The notes beneath the pieces are model-generated. The model saw nothing but the letters and a program-made list of their open reading frames with translations. It ran no database searches and was not told the origin of the DNA. DNA of 64,000 nucleotides. Origin: an uncultured Litoreibacter sp. GTDB taxonomy: Bacteria; Pseudomonadota; Alphaproteobacteria; Rhodobacterales; Rhodobacteraceae. Position numbers and translations under genes: made by a program. Positions 18,005 to 26,531 of this stretch are shown here, piece after piece. Each line of letters starts with the position of its first letter. Within the stretch, counting starts at the first letter, position 1. The stretch covers positions 496,001 to 560,000 of the forward strand of contig CANLVO010000001.1 of NCBI GenBank assembly GCA_947494645.1, in the 5' to 3' direction.

Positions 18005-18553
18005 ATGAAATTTTCAAACCCCATCCTCAACTGTGTCGTTGCGGCATTCTTGTTTACGTCACACGCTGTTGCAGGCGAAGATGAACTCAATAAGCTCTTT
18101 GATCGCTTGGCGACGCCCGAGTTGCAAGACTGGGAATTGGTCGAGCGTGCGATTTGGCGGGAATGGTCCGATAGTGGTTCCAAGTCCATGAACCTTTTGC
18201 TGCAACTGGGCCGGAAGGCCATGTCGGACGGCGATACGAAGAAGGCGATTGATCACTTCACCGCTCTGACGGACCACGCCCCAGACTTTGCTGAAGGTTG
18301 GAACATGCGGGCGACGGCGTATTTCGGTGAAGGCCTGTACGGGCTTTCGATTGCCGACATCGGCAGAACATTGGCTTTGAATCCTCGTCACTTCGGTGCG
18401 CTGCAAGGTCTTGGCCGGATGTTGGAAGAAATGGACCAGAAGAAGGACGCTTTAAAGGCATACCAGGCGGCCTTTGCTATACATCCCCACAGGCCAGGGT
18501 TAGAAGACAGCATTGAGCGACTTGAGGCGGAAGTCTCAGGTCAAGATATCTAA
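18005..18553 (+). CDS. Exported TPR-repeat protein
   Basis: 182 residues. A Sec signal peptide (MKFSNPILNCVVAAFLFTSHAVAG, cleavage near residue 23) is followed by about three TPR units (LGRKAMSDGDTKKAIDHFTAL, then WNMRATAYFGEGLYGLSI, then ALQGLGRMLEEMDQKKDALKAY). TPR arrays mediate protein contacts, so this is probably a periplasmic scaffold with an unknown partner. It starts 72 bp from the divergent SCP2 gene and ends 34 bp before the helicase on the same strand. Confidence 0.85.
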   Translation: MKFSNPILNCVVAAFLFTSHAVAGEDELNKLFDRLATPELQDWELVERAIWREWSDSGSKSMNLLLQLGRKAMSDGDTKKAIDHFTALTDHAPDFAEGWNMRATAYFGEGLYGLSIADIGRTLALNPRHFGALQGLGRMLEEMDQKKDALKAYQAAFAIHPHRPGLEDSIERLEAEVSGQDI

Positions 18554-18587
18554 CGCGCCAATCATGGCCCCCTAGCAGGCGACGCCA

Positions 18588-21311
18588 ATGACCGGCCAGC
18601 CCCGGGTGACGGCGGTCTTGGGACCGACCAACACCGGCAAAACTCACTACGCCATTGAAAGGATGCTCGCGCACCGCACCGGTGTGATAGGTCTGCCTTT
18701 GCGGCTATTGGCCCGTGAGGTCTATGACCGGATCGTCGCGTTGCGAGGCCCATCAGTAGTGGCGCTGGTCACCGGCGAAGAGCGGATCGTACCTGAGCGG
18801 GCGCAATACTGGGTCTGCACGGTTGAAGCGATGCCAGAAGGTATGGGCGCGGACTTCGTCGGGATCGACGAGATACAACTTTGCGCAGATCCCGAGCGCG
18901 GCCATGTCTTCACGCAACGACTTCTGAAATCGCGCGGTCATCTTGAAACGTTGTTTATGGGCTCGGATACGATGCGCAGCGCGATTGCGGCGATGGAGCC
19001 CCGCGCACAGTTTTTGAAACGGGAACGTTTCTCTGAATTGAGCTACACTGGCGCCAAGAAGATCAGTCGCCTGAAAGCACGCTCGGCCATTGTCGGCTTC
19101 TCAGTTGAGAACGTCTATGCCATTGCTGAGCTGATCCGTCGCCAAAAGGGCGGATGCGCCGTGGTCATGGGAGCTCTATCGCCCCGGACACGCAATGCGC
19201 AGGTCGAGATGTACCAGAACGGCGATGTGGACTACCTCGTTGCAACTGACGCGATTGGGATGGGCCTGAACCTCGATATCAATCATGTCGCTTTCTCTGC
19301 GCTACAGAAGTTTGACGGCAGACGGATGCGTTATCTGCGCCCCAATGAGCTTGCCCAAATTGCTGGACGGGCAGGGCGCTACATGACGCCTGGGTCATTT
19401 GGTGTGACCGGCGAGGCCGCGGCGCTGGAAGAACCGGTCGTGCAGGCCATTCTCCAATCAAAGTTTCGGCCTGTGTCCAAGCTGCAGTGGCGCAATGACC
19501 GGCTGGAATTTGGGTCCGTAGATCGGCTGATCAGGTCCCTTGAGATGCGCACGGATGATGAATGGCTTAGCCGAGCGCGGGACGCCGACGACGTGGTCGC
19601 GCTCAAAGCGCTCCGCGATGTCGCCGATGTGGTCGCGCGCACCCAAACTCCGCATGACGTCAAGCTGTTGTGGGACGTCTGCAGGATACCAGATTTCCGA
19701 GGTATTTCGTCTGGCGACCATGCCAGTATCTTGGACGTGATCTTTGGCTACCTTCATGACAAAGGGCAGGTCCCGCAAGACTACATGGCGCGCCAGATTG
19801 CGCGGATTGATCGCTCGGATGGTGATATCGATACGTTGTCCAAGCGCTTGGCATATATCCGCACATGGACCTATGTCGCCCAGCGGAAAGGGTGGGTAGC
19901 TGATGAAAGCCATTGGCGCGGGGAAACCCGTGCGGTAGAAGACCGTTTGTCGGATGCGTTACATGGCGCGCTGACCCAAAGATTTGTCGACCGGCGCACC
20001 AGCGTTTTGTTGCGGCGGTTGAAACAGAAGGAGAGCCTTGTGGCTGACGTGAATGATAAGGGTGAAGTGACGGTTGAGGGCGAGATGATCGGCCGATTAG
20101 ACGGGTTTCGGTTCCGTCAGGACGCGTCGTCCAACCCTGATGAGGCCAAGACCCTGAAACAAGCTGCTGTGGCCGCGCTTGCTCCTCACTTCAATCTGCG
20201 TGCGGATAAGTTCTACAACGCTCCTGATACCGAGATGGATTTCACCGAGCAAGGTGGCTTGATGTGGGGTGATCTCGCCGTTGGCAAATTAGTCAAAGGA
20301 TCTGAGCCCCTCAAGCCGATGGTCGAACCATTTGTGGACGAGGAAGCAGGAAGCGATGTTGCTGAGAAGGTCAAACGTCGGCTCCAGCATTTCATTGACC
20401 GCAAGATCGCCAGTGCTTTTGAACCCATGATCGCGATGTCAAATGACGACACACTGACTGGGTTGGCCAAGGGGTTCGCCTTTCAGATGGTCGAAGCGCT
20501 GGGCGTTATCCCCCGCGACAAAGTTGCAGCTGAGGTCAAAGACCTCGATCAAGACGCCCGCGGTACATTGCGTAAGCATGGCATCCGTTTTGGGCAGTTC
20601 ACGATTTTCATGCCTTTGCTTCTAAAGCCCGCGCCGACCCGTCTGCGCTTGGTGCTCTGGTCCCTGCAGAACGACCTGAGCGAGTTCCCCGAAGCTCCGC
20701 CACCTGGGCTCGTGACTGTGCCCGGTGTTAAAGACGCGCCCGACGGGTACTATAATCAAGCAGGTTATCGGCTTGCGGGCGAACGTGCGATCCGGATTGA
20801 TATGCTGGAACGCTTGGCGGACCAACTGCGCAACGAGGACTCGCGCGGTGGGTTCGAAGCGAAAGCTGACATGCTTTCCATAACCGGGATGACCTTGGAG
20901 CAATTTTCCAACCTCATGGACGGGCTCGGCTACAAGAGCGAGCGTGGCGAACGCGTGAAAGTCAAGGCTGCGCCTGCACCTGAGGCGAAACCCGAGGCTG
21001 CGGATGCCGCCATTGAGGCAGAAGTAGTAGAAGCCGAGGCAACACAAGGCTCCGCAGAGGGCGAAGCGCCTGAGATGGAAGTTTTCTACACCTTCCGGTG
21101 GGGTGGAAATAAGGGTAGCAGCCGTGAAGGTGGTCGGGGCGGGCGGCCCCAGGGACAGAGCAAACCTAAGTCACGTGGCAAACCAAAAGGCAAAGGTGCA
21201 CCTCGGGACAACAAGGCGCAAAGCTACAAGGCCCGCCCTCCGAAGAAAGAGAAAGCCATTGACCCGGACAACCCGTTTGCGGCGGCTCTAATGGGGTTGA
21301 AGAAAGACTGA
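18588..21311 (+). CDS. SUV3/SUPV3L1-like ATP-dependent RNA helicase
   Basis: 907 residues. Motor motifs: Walker A GPTNTGKT (12-19), D94-E-I-Q (DExH variant), and motif VI QIAGRAGRYM. The ATPase core matches the mitochondrial degradosome helicase SUV3. The rest is an alphaproteobacterial extension of several hundred residues ending in a basic tail (SKPKSRGKPKGKGAPRDNK) likely to bind RNA. Genuine bacterial relatives are little studied; unwinding of structured RNA during decay or ribosome maturation is inference. An S4-type RNA-binding gene follows directly, which supports an RNA role. Confidence 0.9.
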   Translation: MTGQPRVTAVLGPTNTGKTHYAIERMLAHRTGVIGLPLRLLAREVYDRIVALRGPSVVALVTGEERIVPERAQYWVCTVEAMPEGMGADFVGIDEIQLCADPERGHVFTQRLLKSRGHLETLFMGSDTMRSAIAAMEPRAQFLKRERFSELSYTGAKKISRLKARSAIVGFSVENVYAIAELIRRQKGGCAVVMGALSPRTRNAQVEMYQNGDVDYLVATDAIGMGLNLDINHVAFSALQKFDGRRMRYLRPNELAQIAGRAGRYMTPGSFGVTGEAAALEEPVVQAILQSKFRPVSKLQWRNDRLEFGSVDRLIRSLEMRTDDEWLSRARDADDVVALKALRDVADVVARTQTPHDVKLLWDVCRIPDFRGISSGDHASILDVIFGYLHDKGQVPQDYMARQIARIDRSDGDIDTLSKRLAYIRTWTYVAQRKGWVADESHWRGETRAVEDRLSDALHGALTQRFVDRRTSVLLRRLKQKESLVADVNDKGEVTVEGEMIGRLDGFRFRQDASSNPDEAKTLKQAAVAALAPHFNLRADKFYNAPDTEMDFTEQGGLMWGDLAVGKLVKGSEPLKPMVEPFVDEEAGSDVAEKVKRRLQHFIDRKIASAFEPMIAMSNDDTLTGLAKGFAFQMVEALGVIPRDKVAAEVKDLDQDARGTLRKHGIRFGQFTIFMPLLLKPAPTRLRLVLWSLQNDLSEFPEAPPPGLVTVPGVKDAPDGYYNQAGYRLAGERAIRIDMLERLADQLRNEDSRGGFEAKADMLSITGMTLEQFSNLMDGLGYKSERGERVKVKAAPAPEAKPEAADAAIEAEVVEAEATQGSAEGEAPEMEVFYTFRWGGNKGSSREGGRGGRPQGQSKPKSRGKPKGKGAPRDNKAQSYKARPPKKEKAIDPDNPFAAALMGLKKD

Positions 21312-21354
21312 TCCAAAGTCAGTCAAAATCCATCTGACGCGGGCAACCTGTTTC

Positions 21355-21729
21355 ATGACTTCTGAACGCGAAACCATCCGTCTTGACAAGTGGCTCTGGC
21401 ATGCCCGGTTCTTCAAGACGCGTTCTCTCGCAGCCAGTGTGGTCAAAGGCGGATCGGTCCGGGTGAACGCAAATAAAATTGCAAAACCCGCTTTTCAGGT
21501 CGGCGAAGGGGACGGCATCAGCTTCGTACAAGGCGAGCAAACACGCGTTGTCGTGCTGAGGGCCTGCGGAGACCGCCGCGGGCCTGCAGCGGAGGCACAG
21601 GAGCTGTATCTGGACAAAACGGTCTATGTGGAGAAGCAGCCCCGGCTGGTCACGCCTTGGGGAAAAGGTCGTCCAACCAAGAAAGATCGCCGCAGCTTGG
21701 AGGTTTCCCGCAAGCCCGCGCTTGAATGA
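21355..21729 (+). CDS. S4 RNA-binding protein (Hsp15/HslR-like)
   Basis: 124 residues. The S4 domain is complete: IRLDKWLWHARFFKTRSLAA, then VKGGSVRVNANKIAKPAFQV. HslR in E. coli rescues stalled 50S subunits carrying peptidyl-tRNA; this protein has the same N-terminal domain and a basic tail (GRPTKKDRRSLE). It lies 43 bp after the helicase stop and 51 bp before fdxA. Confidence 0.93.
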   Translation: MTSERETIRLDKWLWHARFFKTRSLAASVVKGGSVRVNANKIAKPAFQVGEGDGISFVQGEQTRVVVLRACGDRRGPAAEAQELYLDKTVYVEKQPRLVTPWGKGRPTKKDRRSLEVSRKPALE

Positions 21730-21780
21730 TCTGGGAATGGTCATTACGACAGGCACAACACAGATTTTCGGACAACGCTC

Positions 21781-22116
21781 ATGACCTATATCGTCAACGA
21801 CGCCTGCATCGCCTGCAAATACACCGACTGCGTGGAGGTGTGCCCCGTGGATTGCTTTTATGAGGGCGAAAACATGTTGGTCATTCATCCCGATGAATGC
21901 ATTGATTGTGGCGTATGCGAACCAGAATGCCCTGCTGACGCCATCCGCCCCGACACGGAGCCAGACATGGAGAAGTGGGTGGAATTCAACCGCAAATACT
22001 CAGAGAAATGGCCCGTGATCATCACCAAGAAGGACCCTTTGCCAACCGCCGAAGAGATGGATGGCAAAGAAGGCAAGATGGAGATGTTTTCAGAGGCGCC
22101 GGGCGAAGGCGGATGA
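21781..22116 (+). CDS. fdxA: 7Fe ferredoxin FdxA
   Basis: 111 residues. The cysteine spacing fits a seven-iron ferredoxin: C9, C17 and C50 for the [3Fe-4S] cluster, and C21, C40, C43 and C46 for the [4Fe-4S] cluster. C12 and C25 are additional. The C-terminal extension ([15 protein letters not shown]) is typical of FdxA. Essential in several alphaproteobacteria; the electron partner is not known. A hairpin straddles the stop codon. Confidence 0.97.
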   Translation: MTYIVNDACIACKYTDCVEVCPVDCFYEGENMLVIHPDECIDCGVCEPECPADAIRPDTEPDMEKWVEFNRKYSEKWPVIITKKDPLPTAEEMDGKEGKMEMFSEAPGEGG

Positions 22117-22136
22117 TTCGCCACCTTTTGGCGAAT
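22116..22136 (+). terminator. Hairpin at the fdxA 3' end
   Basis: ATTCGCCA at 22116-22123 and TGGCGAAT at 22129-22136 form a perfect 8-bp stem around CCTTT. The following GTTGTGATT is only weakly T-rich, so termination may be partial. Confidence 0.5.
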
Positions 22137-22332
22137 GTTGTGATTATCCAAGCAGGCTTGGCCGCAGCGGTGCTTTAGATAGCTGCTTTTTTGTGCTATG
22201 ATGCACAGGAAGATGGCAACTGACTGTATCTACGTTAATTGGTATACGGGTCAGCGAAATATCGAATATTTAGCGGATGTGACCGGGGGGTTCCCACCGG
22301 CCCTGTCCGTTTTGGCGTGAAAGTGAGACTGT

Positions 22333-22842
22333 ATGAGCAAGAAGAAGCAAGACTTTAGCCCGAACGAGTTTGTGGTTTACCCCGCGCATGGCGTTGGCAA
22401 AATCGTAAATATCGAGACGCAAGAAGTGGCGGGCATTGAACTTGAGCTGTTCGTTGTGGCCTTCGAGAAGGACAAGATGACGCTGCGCGTGCCAACCCAC
22501 AAGGCGCTGGAAGTAGGTATGCGGCCTCTGTCCTCGCCCGATTTGGTCGGGCAGGCGTTCAAAACGCTCAAAGGCAAAGCCCGTGTGAAACGAGCCATGT
22601 GGTCTCGCCGGGCTCAGGAATATGAGCAAAAAATCAACTCTGGCGACCTGATCGCTATCGCAGAAGTGGTGCGTGACCTGCACCGCCATGGCGATCAACG
22701 CGAGCAAAGCTACTCGGAGCGTCAGCTCTATGAAGCAGCGCTCGAGCGCTTGACGCGCGAGATTGCCGTTGTGCAAGGCAATGACGAGCCGTCCGCGATG
22801 AAAGAAATTGACGATGTGCTGGTCAGCCGCGCTGCCGCTTAA
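22333..22842 (+). CDS. carD: CarD family transcriptional regulator
   Basis: 169 residues. The N-terminal RNA-polymerase-interaction domain starts FSPNEFVVYPAHGVGKI, followed by the helical C-terminal DNA-contacting domain (KRAMWSRRAQEYEQKINSG, then EAALERLTREIA). CarD/CdnL proteins stabilise open complexes at rRNA and other promoters. A candidate -10 TATGAT at 22197-22202 would give a leader of about 125 nt that includes a GC-rich segment at 22283-22302; this leader is unusual but untested. A good terminator follows. Confidence 0.95.
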   Translation: MSKKKQDFSPNEFVVYPAHGVGKIVNIETQEVAGIELELFVVAFEKDKMTLRVPTHKALEVGMRPLSSPDLVGQAFKTLKGKARVKRAMWSRRAQEYEQKINSGDLIAIAEVVRDLHRHGDQREQSYSERQLYEAALERLTREIAVVQGNDEPSAMKEIDDVLVSRAAA

Positions 22843-22866
22843 TCCAGTCTAAATATTTCAAGGAAG

Positions 22867-22896
22867 CGCCGCGCAGAACCCCTGTGCGGCGTTTTT
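22867..22896 (+). terminator. Intrinsic terminator after carD
   Basis: CGCCGCGCA at 22867-22875 pairs with TGTGCGGCG at 22883-22891 (one G-U pair), followed by TTTTT. It ends the carD transcript before the convergent cobS. Confidence 0.88.
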
Positions 22897-22905
22897 CATG
22901 AGGGG

Positions 22906-23706
22906 TCACGTAATGGCGGCAGATAAAGCGACCAAGAGCGCGACCTCTGTGATCACCTGACAAGCCCCGAGGACATCCCCGGTTTGCCCGCCGATCTTTT
23001 GAAGCGCGATTGATCCTACCACGCCCGCGAACAAGCTTACGACGCAGATAAGCAAGAAGGCGTTAGCCGGGGCCGGGACTGCCGCGCATATCCCGAAGCC
23101 AATCGCCACCCACATCGCAGGTTTGCCGGGTCTGCCCGTCTGCGATGAGAGCCCGTCGCCTTTAGCATTTGGCAAAAGTTCCATTACAGCGACCATTGCG
23201 GCACGGGACATAATCGCGGGAAGGATGAGTACCCAAACGGGGACCGCGTTATTCGCCAAAAGCGAAGAAACGCTTGCCCATTTAAGAGCGAAAGCAGCAA
23301 TCAACGCAAAAACGCCGTAAGTGCCAATCGCACTATCTTTCATGATTTCAAGGCGGCGCGCTTTCTCCCATCCACCCCAGAAGCCATCAGCGCAATCGGC
23401 CAAGCCGTCCTCATGCATAGCCCCCGTTGTCACGCAGAGAGCAATTAGAACCAGAACTGCGACGATGCCGTGATGCAATTGCATTGCCTCTCCAAGCGCG
23501 CCAGTGACCACCGCGATCAGGCCGATGAGCAGTCCGACCAAAGGGTAAGCCCAGGACGCACGAGCCGCGGGGCGATCATTGTTGTCCCAGTTGGCATTTG
23601 GGAGGGGCAGGCGGGTCAGCAATGAGCACGCGATCAGCAGGTCATTCATCAGAATATGAGGTGCGGGCAGGCGCATGTCGGTTTTCTGCAACTCCGGGGC
23701 GTGCAT
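22906..23706 (-). CDS. cobS: Adenosylcobinamide-GDP ribazoletransferase CobS
   Basis: 266 residues from the ATG at 23706; internal ATGs at 23676 and 23649 are alternatives. Joins alpha-ribazole to adenosylcobinamide-GDP, the last assembly step of the lower cobalamin ligand. Family marks are [25 protein letters not shown] (the acidic Mg2+ site) and [14 protein letters not shown], within about six membrane helices. It is divergent from cobT, sharing a 68-bp intergenic space. Adenosylcobalamin is the cofactor of the mutase at 2602. Confidence 0.94.
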   Translation of the reverse strand: MHAPELQKTDMRLPAPHILMNDLLIACSLLTRLPLPNANWDNNDRPAARASWAYPLVGLLIGLIAVVTGALGEAMQLHHGIVAVLVLIALCVTTGAMHEDGLADCADGFWGGWEKARRLEIMKDSAIGTYGVFALIAAFALKWASVSSLLANNAVPVWVLILPAIMSRAAMVAVMELLPNAKGDGLSSQTGRPGKPAMWVAIGFGICAAVPAPANAFLLICVVSLFAGVVGSIALQKIGGQTGDVLGACQVITEVALLVALSAAIT

Positions 23707-23774
23707 GGTCTTTTGGTCGGATCACGCTAAGGCTAGAAGGGCAGGCAACACAATCTCAAACAGGCCTGTTTCTC

Positions 23775-24785
23775 ATGACTGCACCGTTCTCCTCACTCGC
23801 AGACTTTCGCGCGCTTCTACAGTCACAACCCTCGGCAGACGCTGCGGCGTTACAAGGCGCGATGGACCGAAATGGGCAACTCACCAAACCTCCGGGCGCG
23901 TTGGGCCGATTGGAAGAGCTGGCTCTTTGGTATGCTTCGTGGTCGGGCGACCCGCGCCCCAAGATGGACGCACCGCAAGTGGTTATTTTTGCGGGCAACC
24001 ATGGTGTCACGGATCAAGGCGTCTCAGCCTTTCCGGCGGAAGTCACAGTGCAAATGGTTGCTAACTTTGAACATGGTGGAGCAGCAATCAATCAGCTGTC
24101 GAATGCGTTTGGCGCAAAGATGACTGTCCATGCATTGGATCTTGACCGCCCGACGGGCGATTTCACGAAAGAGCCGGCCATGAGCGAGGCGGATTGCGTG
24201 GCTGCATTGCAAGCCGGATGGGATGCCGTTGACCCGGGTGCAGATGTGCTGGTCGCCGGGGAGATGGGCATCGGCAACACGACTTCCGCCGCTGCGATTG
24301 GTGCGGCTCTATTTGGTGGAGATGCTGAGAATTGGACGGGGCGGGGCACCGGTGTGGATGATGCAGGGTTGATCAATAAGGTACGTGTCGTTTCAGAAGG
24401 GCTCGCGCGCCATGACCTTTCGGACCCATTGGAGGTTTTGCGTTGCCTCGGCGGGCGTGAATTGGCGGCGATGGCAGGTGCGATTGCCAGTGCGCGCGCG
24501 CATCGAGTTCCGGTGATCCTTGATGGTTTCATCTGCACCGCCGCCGCGTCGGTCTTGGAAAAGACCCAGAGAGGTGCGTTGGATCATGCGGTCGCCGGGC
24601 ATCTATCTGCAGAAGGCGCACATCGGCAGATGTTGGATGCGATTGGCAAAGAGCCATTGCTGTCATTGGGCCTGCGATTGGGAGAAGGGTCAGGGGCTGC
24701 CTTAGCCTTGGGTGTTTTGAAAGGCGCTATTGCCTGTCATTCGGGCATGTCTACCTTTGCTGAGGCGGGTGTTGCCGCCGGGTAA
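23775..24785 (+). CDS. cobT: Nicotinate-nucleotide--DMB phosphoribosyltransferase CobT
   Basis: 336 residues from the ATG at 23775. Transfers phosphoribosyl from nicotinate mononucleotide to 5,6-dimethylbenzimidazole to make alpha-ribazole phosphate, the precursor used by CobS. Motifs: [50 protein letters not shown], and [12 protein letters not shown] with the catalytic glutamate. The frame extends upstream past cobS's start but without matching sequence. Confidence 0.95.
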   Translation: MTAPFSSLADFRALLQSQPSADAAALQGAMDRNGQLTKPPGALGRLEELALWYASWSGDPRPKMDAPQVVIFAGNHGVTDQGVSAFPAEVTVQMVANFEHGGAAINQLSNAFGAKMTVHALDLDRPTGDFTKEPAMSEADCVAALQAGWDAVDPGADVLVAGEMGIGNTTSAAAIGAALFGGDAENWTGRGTGVDDAGLINKVRVVSEGLARHDLSDPLEVLRCLGGRELAAMAGAIASARAHRVPVILDGFICTAAASVLEKTQRGALDHAVAGHLSAEGAHRQMLDAIGKEPLLSLGLRLGEGSGAALALGVLKGAIACHSGMSTFAEAGVAAG

Positions 24786-24858
24786 GCACATTTGATTGTA
24801 GCCGGGCTCAGTTCGCGGTAGGTGCCAAAAATGGATCGATAACAAGAGGGCAGTTTTC

Positions 24859-25839
24859 ATGGAGATGATACTGACACTGGCTGCGCAGAACTTGCTGTCG
24901 CCGATCATCTTGTGTTTCGCCCTGGGGGTCGCGGCAGCCCTTGCAAAGTCCGATCTGAACTTTCCGGAGGCCATTGCCAAGGGCATGTCGCTCTACTTGC
25001 TGTTTGCCATAGGGTTCAAAGGTGGGGCCAGCGTGGCGGGGCATGGCATCGACGGCCAACTGATCGCGTCGTTGGTGGCGGGTGCGGTTTTGTCGGCCTT
25101 CCTGCCTTTAATCGCCTTCGCACTTCTACGAGCGATGACTCGCCTTTCAACGCTTGATGCGGCAGCTGTAGCGGCACATTACGGGTCTATTTCAATTGTG
25201 ACCTTTGTTGCGGGGAGCTCGATACTTGAGGCTCAAGGGATCACGTTTGAAGGCTATATGGTTGCTGTCGCTGCAGCGATGGAGGCCCCTGCGATCGTGT
25301 CGGCTCTTTGGTTGATATCTAGACATGGCGACGGAGCCAAAGGCATGGACAGCGCCTTGATGCGAGAAATTCTGCTCAACGGCTCTATTGTTCTTTTGGT
25401 TGGGTCGTTTGTGATTGGCATGGTTACTGGCAAGGACGGTTTGTCGGAAATTGCGCCATTTATTTCGGCCCCCTTTAAGGGCGTTTTGTGCTTGTTCCTT
25501 TTGGACATGGGGCTGGTCGCGGGCCGAGGCCTGGCGCGGGCCAAGGGTGCGGTATCGGGGGCTACGATCGCATTTGGGTTAGTTATGCCGCTGATCGGTG
25601 CGGCCATTGGCTTGGTGACGTCGATGGTATTGGGGTTGTCGGTCGGGGGTGCCGCTCTGATGATGGTTCTGAGCGCGTCGGCTTCTTATATCGCGGTACC
25701 TGCCGCGATGCGCGTGGCGTTGCCTGAGGCAAACCCCGCCGTCTATCTGACCTTGTCATTGGGTGTTACTTTCCCCTTCAACCTCACGCTAGGCATCCCG
25801 CTTTATGTTGCGATAGCAAGCGCCGTCATAGGAGCCTGA
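24859..25839 (+). CDS. sbtA: SbtA-type sodium-dependent bicarbonate permease
   Basis: 326 residues, about ten membrane helices. The sequence AAVAAHYGSISIVTFVAGSS and AMEAPAIVSALWLI match the SbtA (DUF897) family, high-affinity Na+/HCO3- symporters known from cyanobacteria but also found in heterotrophs. The start has AGAGGG upstream. One base after its stop comes a PII-like gene, as in the cyanobacterial sbtA-sbtB pair. Bicarbonate as substrate is family knowledge, not proven here. Confidence 0.9.
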   Translation: MEMILTLAAQNLLSPIILCFALGVAAALAKSDLNFPEAIAKGMSLYLLFAIGFKGGASVAGHGIDGQLIASLVAGAVLSAFLPLIAFALLRAMTRLSTLDAAAVAAHYGSISIVTFVAGSSILEAQGITFEGYMVAVAAAMEAPAIVSALWLISRHGDGAKGMDSALMREILLNGSIVLLVGSFVIGMVTGKDGLSEIAPFISAPFKGVLCLFLLDMGLVAGRGLARAKGAVSGATIAFGLVMPLIGAAIGLVTSMVLGLSVGGAALMMVLSASASYIAVPAAMRVALPEANPAVYLTLSLGVTFPFNLTLGIPLYVAIASAVIGA

Positions 25840-25840
25840 T

Positions 25841-26152
25841 ATGGATATGCATGACGCAAAACGCATCGAGATCATGATCGAACAGATCATGGAGCGACGA
25901 CTGACCGATCTATTGATCGAGGCCGGGGTCAAGGGTTTTAGCGTGCTGCCTGTGCGCGGCGGCTCTGGTCGATCTGGACTTTGGAGCAGGCAAGGCCAGG
26001 TTGGACGTGCCGAAGGGCTGTCTTGCGTTGTGTGCCTGATCCAGCCGGACCGTTTGGACGCTTTGCTCGAGGCGATTTTCCCGGTGCTGGACAGGCATAT
26101 TGGGGTCGTCAATGTGACTGATGCCAAAGTCCTTCGGGCTGAATTGTTTTAA
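25841..26152 (+). CDS. SbtB-like PII-family regulator
   Basis: 103 residues with the ferredoxin-like PII fold: RIEIMIEQIMERRLTDLLIEAG, the loop with GGSGRSGLWSRQG, and CVVCLIQPDRLDALLEAIFPVL. It starts one base after the permease stop, so the two are co-translated. SbtB binds cAMP/AMP/ADP in cyanobacteria and plugs SbtA when inactive; the same job is likely here. There is no GlnB-type uridylylated tyrosine context, so it is not a nitrogen PII. Confidence 0.85.
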   Translation: MDMHDAKRIEIMIEQIMERRLTDLLIEAGVKGFSVLPVRGGSGRSGLWSRQGQVGRAEGLSCVVCLIQPDRLDALLEAIFPVLDRHIGVVNVTDAKVLRAELF

Positions 26153-26162
26153 GGAGATCGCG

Positions 26163-26504
26163 ATGATCGAACGGATAGATGCGGGCGTGCGCTCCTCGAA
26201 AGTTGTGAAACATAACGGTGTTGCCTACATCACCGGGCAGGTCGCGGAAGGCGCGGACATCTCCGTTCAGACAAGAGCCTGTTTGGCGAAAGTGGAAGGT
26301 GAATTGCTGAAAGCGGGCTCTTCGAAAGAGAAAATGCTTCGGGCGACAATCTGGCTCAAGGACATGAGCGACTTCGCGGCGATGAACGAGGTCTGGAATG
26401 CGTGGGTTCCTGAAGGCCATGCGCCTGCGCGGGCTTGCGGTCAGGTCAAGCTGGCCCGTGAAGAACTGCTGATCGAGATTATTGTGGACGCCGCCTACGA
26501 CTAA
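26163..26504 (+). CDS. RidA family protein
   Basis: 113 residues from the ATG at 26163, preceded by AAGGAGA. RidA-type reactive-intermediate (imine/enamine) deaminase fold: NGVAYITGQVAEGADISVQT, then GSSKEKMLRATIWLKDM and the key GHAPARACGQVKLA with the arginine that binds the substrate carboxylate. The glutamate following is replaced in position by LAREELLIEI. It follows the SbtB gene by 10 bp and is probably in the same operon. Confidence 0.92.
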   Translation: MIERIDAGVRSSKVVKHNGVAYITGQVAEGADISVQTRACLAKVEGELLKAGSSKEKMLRATIWLKDMSDFAAMNEVWNAWVPEGHAPARACGQVKLAREELLIEIIVDAAYD

Positions 26505-26531
26505 AGCCGCGTTTGGCAGGCTGATCAGAAT

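Noticed and set aside
22203-22332. Structured regulatory leader of carD
   Set aside because: GC-rich inverted segments are present at 22283-22302, but they are short and imperfect, and the promoter is weak on paper, so I mention it only in the carD entry.
23707-23774. Cobalamin riboswitch between cobS and cobT
   Set aside because: Only 68 bp separate the two start codons, too short for the usual element, and I see no B12-box-like sequence.
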